From contig CACZOL010000031.1 in NCBI GenBank assembly GCA_902782705.1, positions 1 through 10,074 of the forward strand: a stretch of 10,074 nucleotides of DNA, read 5' to 3'. How positions within the stretch are numbered: the first letter of the stretch is position 1; each line of letters begins with the position of its first letter. Source of the DNA: an uncultured Selenomonadaceae bacterium. GTDB lineage: Bacteria > Bacillota > Negativicutes > Selenomonadales > Selenomonadaceae. Made by a program: the position numbers and the translations under genes. The notes beneath the pieces were generated by a model. It did not search any database and was not told where the DNA came from. It saw nothing but the letters and a program-made list of their open reading frames with translations. This document shows, one piece after another, positions 7,029-10,074 of the stretch.

Positions 7029-7794
7029 CCTTTCGGTTTTGATTTTGGCGCGCAATGAACAGGATAATATTGGGGAATGTATCGCTTCGGTACAGAAGAA
7101 TCTGGACGTCGGTGAAATTGTCGTGATAGACGACGACAGTACCGACGATACTGCCGTTATCGCGCGGGATATGGGCGCGCGCGTAATCCGCCATTCATTG
7201 GCGGGGAGTTTTGGTCAGCAGCAGACATTTGCCATCACGCAGGCAAGGTGCCGCTGGGTGTACTGTATTGACGCGGATGAGCGAATGACGGAACCGTTGG
7301 GCGAAGAAGTTGCGAAGGCCGTCGAGAAAAATGAGCCGTTTGCTTATTGGAATGCGCGCCTCAATCACTTTTGCGGCGTGGAAATTCGCCACGGAGGATG
7401 GTTCCCCGATTACGGCATTCATCTGTTCCCGAAAGAGGGAAGCTATGTTACGGGCGCCGTTCATCAGGAGATTCATGTACCGTATCCGGCGCGACGGTTG
7501 CCGGAACGCGCCTATCTTTATCATCGCACCTATGTGAGCTGGGAGCAATATTTGCGAAAGCTTAACTCGTATACGACGCTCGGCGCGCGAAAAAAATACG
7601 AGGGGGGAGGCCGCGTAGGATTTTTCGGTATCTTCGCACATGTGGTGTGGGGTGTGTTCAAGTTTTACGTGATTGAGCGCGGTTTCCTTGACGGGCGAGA
7701 AGGCGTTTTGCTGGCAATAAGTCACGGAGTCAGCGTGTTTATGAAATATTCCAAGCTTTACTATCTTGGCAGGGGAATCGGGGAAACACCGTAA
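7018..7794 (+). CDS. GT2-family glycosyltransferase, WaaE/KdtX-like LPS core enzyme
   Basis: This 258-residue inverting GT-A glycosyltransferase resembles the WaaE/KdtX group, whose characterised members add glucose to the first core heptose. The N-terminus reads LSVLILARNEQDNI with EIVVIDDDSTDDT (33-45). The metal-binding motif is CIDADERM (83-90, Asp85 and Asp87). The middle has IRHGGWFPDYGIHLF (123-137) and GAVHQEIH (146-153), both typical of the group. The C-terminal 60 residues include a hydrophobic, possibly membrane-associated segment (about 202-219) and ERGFLDGREGVLLA. It begins 11 bases inside rfaE1 in another frame, with GGGAGGGG ending four bases upstream, so it is coupled to the kinase. 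The donor sugar is not certain; glucose or heptose are the plausible options. The rfaD start follows the stop by 16 bases. Confidence 0.88.
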   Translation: MSLDLSVLILARNEQDNIGECIASVQKNLDVGEIVVIDDDSTDDTAVIARDMGARVIRHSLAGSFGQQQTFAITQARCRWVYCIDADERMTEPLGEEVAKAVEKNEPFAYWNARLNHFCGVEIRHGGWFPDYGIHLFPKEGSYVTGAVHQEIHVPYPARRLPERAYLYHRTYVSWEQYLRKLNSYTTLGARKKYEGGGRVGFFGIFAHVVWGVFKFYVIERGFLDGREGVLLAISHGVSVFMKYSKLYYLGRGIGETP

Positions 7795-7802
7795 GGAGAG
7801 GA
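7793..7802 (+). promoter_or_regulatory. Ribosome binding site region of rfaD, start choice ambiguous
   Basis: AAGGAG (7793-7798) overlaps the GT2 stop, and a second weaker AGGA (7799-7802) follows. AAGGAG is only three bases from ATG 7802 and 12 from ATG 7811. AGGA is eight bases from ATG 7811. Spacing alone does not decide. Homologues begin at the residue coded by ATG 7811. Confidence 0.5.
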
Positions 7803-7810
7803 TGGTTAAA

Positions 7811-8782
7811 ATGATAATTGTAACAGGCGGAGCGGGATTTATCGGAAGCAATCTCGTTAAGGAATTGAATCGACAGGGAAGAGACGATATCCTGATCGTA
7901 GACGATCTGAAAGACGGGCAGAATTATAAGAACCTTCGGGGATTGAAATTCCTCGATTATCGGTATAAGGACGATTTCCTTGAAAGCGTCGAGGAGGACG
8001 ATTTCGACGGCACCGATGTGGATGCTGTGTTCCATCAGGGTGCTTGCTCTGATACGATGGAATACGACGTCAACTATATGATGAACGTCAATTACGAGTA
8101 CTCGAAAGCGATGCTTCATTATTGCCTCGAACACCGCGTTCCGTTTTTTTACGCATCGTCGGCGTCGACTTATGGCGCAGGTCTGCATGGATTCACTGAA
8201 GGGAATAAGTGCGAGGACGCCCTTAATCCCTATGCGTTTTCCAAGCTTGCGTTTGACCGCTATGTGCGGCAGCTTTTGCCGGACGCTCGAAGCCCTGTCG
8301 TCGGGCTGCGGTATTTTAACGTCTATGGTCCGCAGGAGCATCATAAGGGCAAAATGGCGTCTATTTTCTATCAGCTTTACCACCAGATTGAAGAAACAGG
8401 TGCGGCGCATCTTTTCGAAGGTTATGACGGATACGGCGACGGCGAGCAAAAACGCGACTTCATTTACGTTAAGGACGTGGTGAAAGTCAATCTTTGGTTC
8501 TGGCGAGAGAAAGGTCCGAGCGGGATCTTCAATTGCGGAACGGGCAGGGCGCATACGTACAACGAGGCGGCGCAGGCGGTCATTGACGCGATGGGTAAAG
8601 GGAAAATCGAATACCGCCCATTCCCGGACGTTTTGAAAGGAAAATATCAGTCGTTTACCGAAGCAGATACGACGGCGCTGCTCACGGCCGGTTATGACGG
8701 CGGATTTACCGATATGAGAGATGCGGTGAAGGAGTATTGCGATTTCCTCACTGCAGGCGGTTATTTTACCTATGGGAAATAA
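7811..8782 (+). CDS. rfaD: ADP-L-glycero-D-manno-heptose 6-epimerase
   Basis: HldD/RfaD converts ADP-D-glycero- to ADP-L-glycero-beta-D-manno-heptose, the last step before transfer to the LPS core. It is an extended short-chain dehydrogenase with bound NADP, cytoplasmic and usually oligomeric. The 323-residue protein starts MIIVTGGAGFIGSNLV, the Rossmann GxxGxxG. It has the family-typical VDDLKDG (30-36), HQGACSDT (75-82) and YASSASTYG (114-122). The catalytic pair is Tyr141 and Lys145 in NPYAFSKLAFD. YFNVYGPQEHHKGKMAS (168-184) carries Lys179, matching the second active-site Lys178 of E. coli. Length is close to the enteric enzyme (310). ATG 7811 matches homologue N-termini; ATG 7802 adds three residues. 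The 3' end overlaps gmhB by 11 bases. Intact. Confidence 0.96.
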   Translation: MIIVTGGAGFIGSNLVKELNRQGRDDILIVDDLKDGQNYKNLRGLKFLDYRYKDDFLESVEEDDFDGTDVDAVFHQGACSDTMEYDVNYMMNVNYEYSKAMLHYCLEHRVPFFYASSASTYGAGLHGFTEGNKCEDALNPYAFSKLAFDRYVRQLLPDARSPVVGLRYFNVYGPQEHHKGKMASIFYQLYHQIEETGAAHLFEGYDGYGDGEQKRDFIYVKDVVKVNLWFWREKGPSGIFNCGTGRAHTYNEAAQAVIDAMGKGKIEYRPFPDVLKGKYQSFTEADTTALLTAGYDGGFTDMRDAVKEYCDFLTAGGYFTYGK

Positions 8783-9296
8783 TAAAGAATGCCGAAGCAC
8801 GATCTTTTTCGATCGCGACGGTACGTTGAATGTCGACAAAGATTATCTCTACAGGATTGAGGATTTTGAGTGGCTGGAAGACGCGCCGCAGGCGATTCGT
8901 TGGGCGAACGAGCGCGGATTTTTGGTAATCGTCATTACGAATCAGAGCGGTGTTGCTCGCGGATATTTTACGGAAGAAGACGTGAGACGTCTGCATGCTT
9001 GGATGAATGCAGACCTTGTACGCTTCGGCGCGCATATTGACGCGTTTTATTATTGCCCGCATTTACCGAATGGAAGTGTGGCGGCTTATGCGAAAGACTG
9101 CGAGTGCCGTAAACCAAAGCCGGGACTGATTGAGCGTGCGTGCACTGATTTCGATATTGACCGTGAAGCGTCGATTCTGGTCGGTGATAAATCGCGCGAC
9201 GTTGAATGTGCGGAAGCGGCAGGCGTGCGCGGCGTGTTGTATGAGGGCGGAAGCTTGGTTACACTCTTGGAAAGAGAATTGGGCGGTGCGGAATAG
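8772..9296 (+). CDS. gmhB: D-glycero-beta-D-manno-heptose 1,7-bisphosphate 7-phosphatase
   Basis: GmhB removes the 7-phosphate from heptose 1,7-bisphosphate, giving heptose 1-phosphate for adenylylation, so it acts between HldA and HldC. It is a HAD-superfamily phosphatase of 174 residues. IFFDRDGTLN (11-20) has the nucleophile Asp14 and acid/base Asp16. VIVITNQSGVARG (52-64) is motif II. CECRKPKPG (110-118) is the motif III region and VGDKSRDVECA (137-147) motif IV. The structural zinc ligands of GmhB are all there: Cys95, His97, Cys110 and Cys112. The start lies inside rfaD; its Shine-Dalgarno (AGGCGG, 8755-8760, 11 bases away) is weak, so expression probably depends on rfaD translation. 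Specificity for the beta rather than alpha anomer is inferred from the ADP-heptose context. Confidence 0.94.
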   Translation: MGNNKECRSTIFFDRDGTLNVDKDYLYRIEDFEWLEDAPQAIRWANERGFLVIVITNQSGVARGYFTEEDVRRLHAWMNADLVRFGAHIDAFYYCPHLPNGSVAAYAKDCECRKPKPGLIERACTDFDIDREASILVGDKSRDVECAEAAGVRGVLYEGGSLVTLLERELGGAE

Positions 9297-9306
9297 TGGA
9301 CTGTTC

Positions 9307-9310
9307 GGAG
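9307..9310 (+). promoter_or_regulatory. Ribosome binding site for the DUF535 gene
   Basis: GGAG lies six bases before ATG 9317. An alternative in-frame GTG at 9296 overlaps the gmhB TAG stop (TAGTG) and has GGGCGG at 9281-9286, nine bases upstream. Either start is possible; the ATG has the better site. Confidence 0.45.
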
Positions 9311-9316
9311 AAACGC

Positions 9317-10074
9317 ATGGATTTCGGAGAGATCGGGAAAAAAATCTATGATATACGAAAGTCTCGGGAGTGTCGGAGATATTGGGTTTTTCGCATTCGT
9401 TGCGTGCTGAACCGCGCCCGGATGAAAAAGTTGTGGGATTATTTTCATTCCACGCCGGTGCTGCAAAAGATTTCCGAGTTGTATCCGTTTGTGTATGAGC
9501 AGCCGCAACGTGCTTTTTTTTATCATCGGTCGACATTTGAAGAGCGGGCGGCGCTCGTCGAGATGCATTTCGCATTTTTGGCGGAACGTTTGCGTGAGAA
9601 CGTGCTGTTTTCGCTTTATCGTGAAGAACCGCTTCCACTCTGGGATGGCCCGATTTTAGATGAGAAGCCGCTGACTTTGTCGCTTTTTTATGAACCGGGA
9701 CAACGGAAAGAAGGGATTTTGTCGGTGATGTTGCGGCTTGCAGATATGCCGCTCTATCAAATGATCTTTTGGCTTTCGCCGAATCCGTCCGGTGAACCCT
9801 CGCTTTGGATTGGCGCGATGCAGGGGCCGAATATGGAGGACGCTCGGGAGATTGTGAAGCGGGCGACGAAGCTTTGTCATGCTTACCGAACGAAAAATTT
9901 GATCCTATATGCGACGCAGGCGGTTGCGCGTGCTTTGGGCGCAGCGCATATTTATGCGGTGACGAACGAAGGCTATTACACAAATAATCATTTGCGTATG
10001 GACAAGAAACTGAAGACGGATTTCAGTGATTTTTGGCGCGAAGCCGGGGGGAAAGAAACGGAAGACAAACGGTT
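9317..10074 (+). CDS. VirK/YbjX-family (DUF535) protein, 3' end cut by the window
   Basis: An open frame runs from ATG 9317 to the last base without a stop, giving 252 residues so far. The C-terminal half matches the DUF535 family: LSLFYEPGQRKEGILSV (121-137), a tryptophan-containing IGAMQGPNMEDAREIVKRAT (165-184), then TKLCHAYRTKNLILYATQAV, LGAAHIYAVTNEGYY (207-221) and DFSDFWREAGG (235-245). Family members are about 300 residues, so roughly 40-60 are missing. VirK of Shigella and VirK/YbjX of Salmonella are associated with outer-membrane protein localisation and antimicrobial-peptide resistance; no biochemical activity is established. The first 40 residues are very basic, with no signal peptide, suggesting a cytoplasmic protein or one at the inner face of the membrane. 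It follows gmhB by 20 bases (or overlaps by one base from GTG 9296), so it is probably in the same operon. The family call is from motif recall, not a search. Confidence 0.82.
   Translation, partial: MDFGEIGKKIYDIRKSRECRRYWVFRIRCVLNRARMKKLWDYFHSTPVLQKISELYPFVYEQPQRAFFYHRSTFEERAALVEMHFAFLAERLRENVLFSLYREEPLPLWDGPILDEKPLTLSLFYEPGQRKEGILSVMLRLADMPLYQMIFWLSPNPSGEPSLWIGAMQGPNMEDAREIVKRATKLCHAYRTKNLILYATQAVARALGAAHIYAVTNEGYYTNNHLRMDKKLKTDFSDFWREAGGKETEDKR

Noticed and set aside
7739..8839. Minus-strand open frame of 366 codons opposite rfaD
   Set aside because: It is a shadow of the rfaD coding frame. The plus strand there encodes a complete epimerase with its catalytic residues, and the minus-strand product has no family features.
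9063..9983. Minus-strand open frame of 306 codons at the window end
   Set aside because: It lies opposite the gmhB end and the DUF535 frame, which show clear family motifs. The antisense product is low-complexity, rich in Ser, Ala, Arg and Lys.

Overview
The window is a compact, entirely plus-strand gene run that looks like part of a lipopolysaccharide inner-core (heptose) locus of a diderm bacterium. Base composition is mixed, with moderate GC by eye. Shine-Dalgarno sites are strong and purine-rich (GGGAGG, AAGGGGG, GGGAGGGG). The heptose kinase is a stand-alone protein rather than the fused HldE of enterics. Together these best fit a Negativicutes-type diderm Firmicute (Selenomonas/Megasphaera/Veillonella relatives). 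That placement is an inference from style and protein resemblance; no 16S or other phylogenetic marker is present. Other Gram-negative groups with split heptose genes are not excluded.

Layout. Bases 1-92 hold a recognisable sigma-70-type promoter (16-44) and a strong ribosome binding site. Next come a 110-residue uncharacterised membrane protein (93-425) and hypF (425-2725), the carbamoyltransferase that starts cyanide-ligand synthesis for [NiFe]-hydrogenases. HypF is fused end to start to the small membrane gene (TGATG). It is followed after one base by a GT9 (heptosyltransferase-family) gene (2727-3746). A 77-base spacer (3747-3823) carries a second, better promoter (TAGACA-18-TATAAT) whose -35 box lies inside a perfect 8-bp inverted repeat. 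From there an unbroken chain of overlapping or near-abutting genes runs to the window end: a second GT9 glycosyltransferase (3824-4957), a GT4 glycosyltransferase (4954-6027), heptose-7-phosphate kinase HldA/RfaE1 (6024-7028), a WaaE-like GT2 glycosyltransferase (7018-7794), ADP-heptose 6-epimerase HldD/RfaD (7811-8782), heptose-bisphosphate phosphatase GmhB (8772-9296), and a VirK/YbjX-family (DUF535) protein (9317 onward, cut by the window end).

How they work together. HldA, GmhB and HldD are three of the five activities that make ADP-L-glycero-beta-D-manno-heptose from sedoheptulose 7-phosphate. The isomerase GmhA and the adenylyltransferase HldC/RfaE2 are not in the window and must lie elsewhere. 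The two GT9 enzymes are the likely users of ADP-heptose. The GT4 and GT2 enzymes would add further core sugars. The DUF535 protein belongs to a family linked to the outer membrane and antimicrobial-peptide resistance. HypF is the functional outsider.

No tRNA, rRNA, CRISPR array, mobile element or convincing intrinsic terminator was seen, and no stretch of more than 300 bases lacks a gene. I did not find a clearly novel system. The points most worth a second look are the small membrane gene coupled to hypF, the inverted repeat over the internal promoter, and DUF535 as the last member of the heptose operon.
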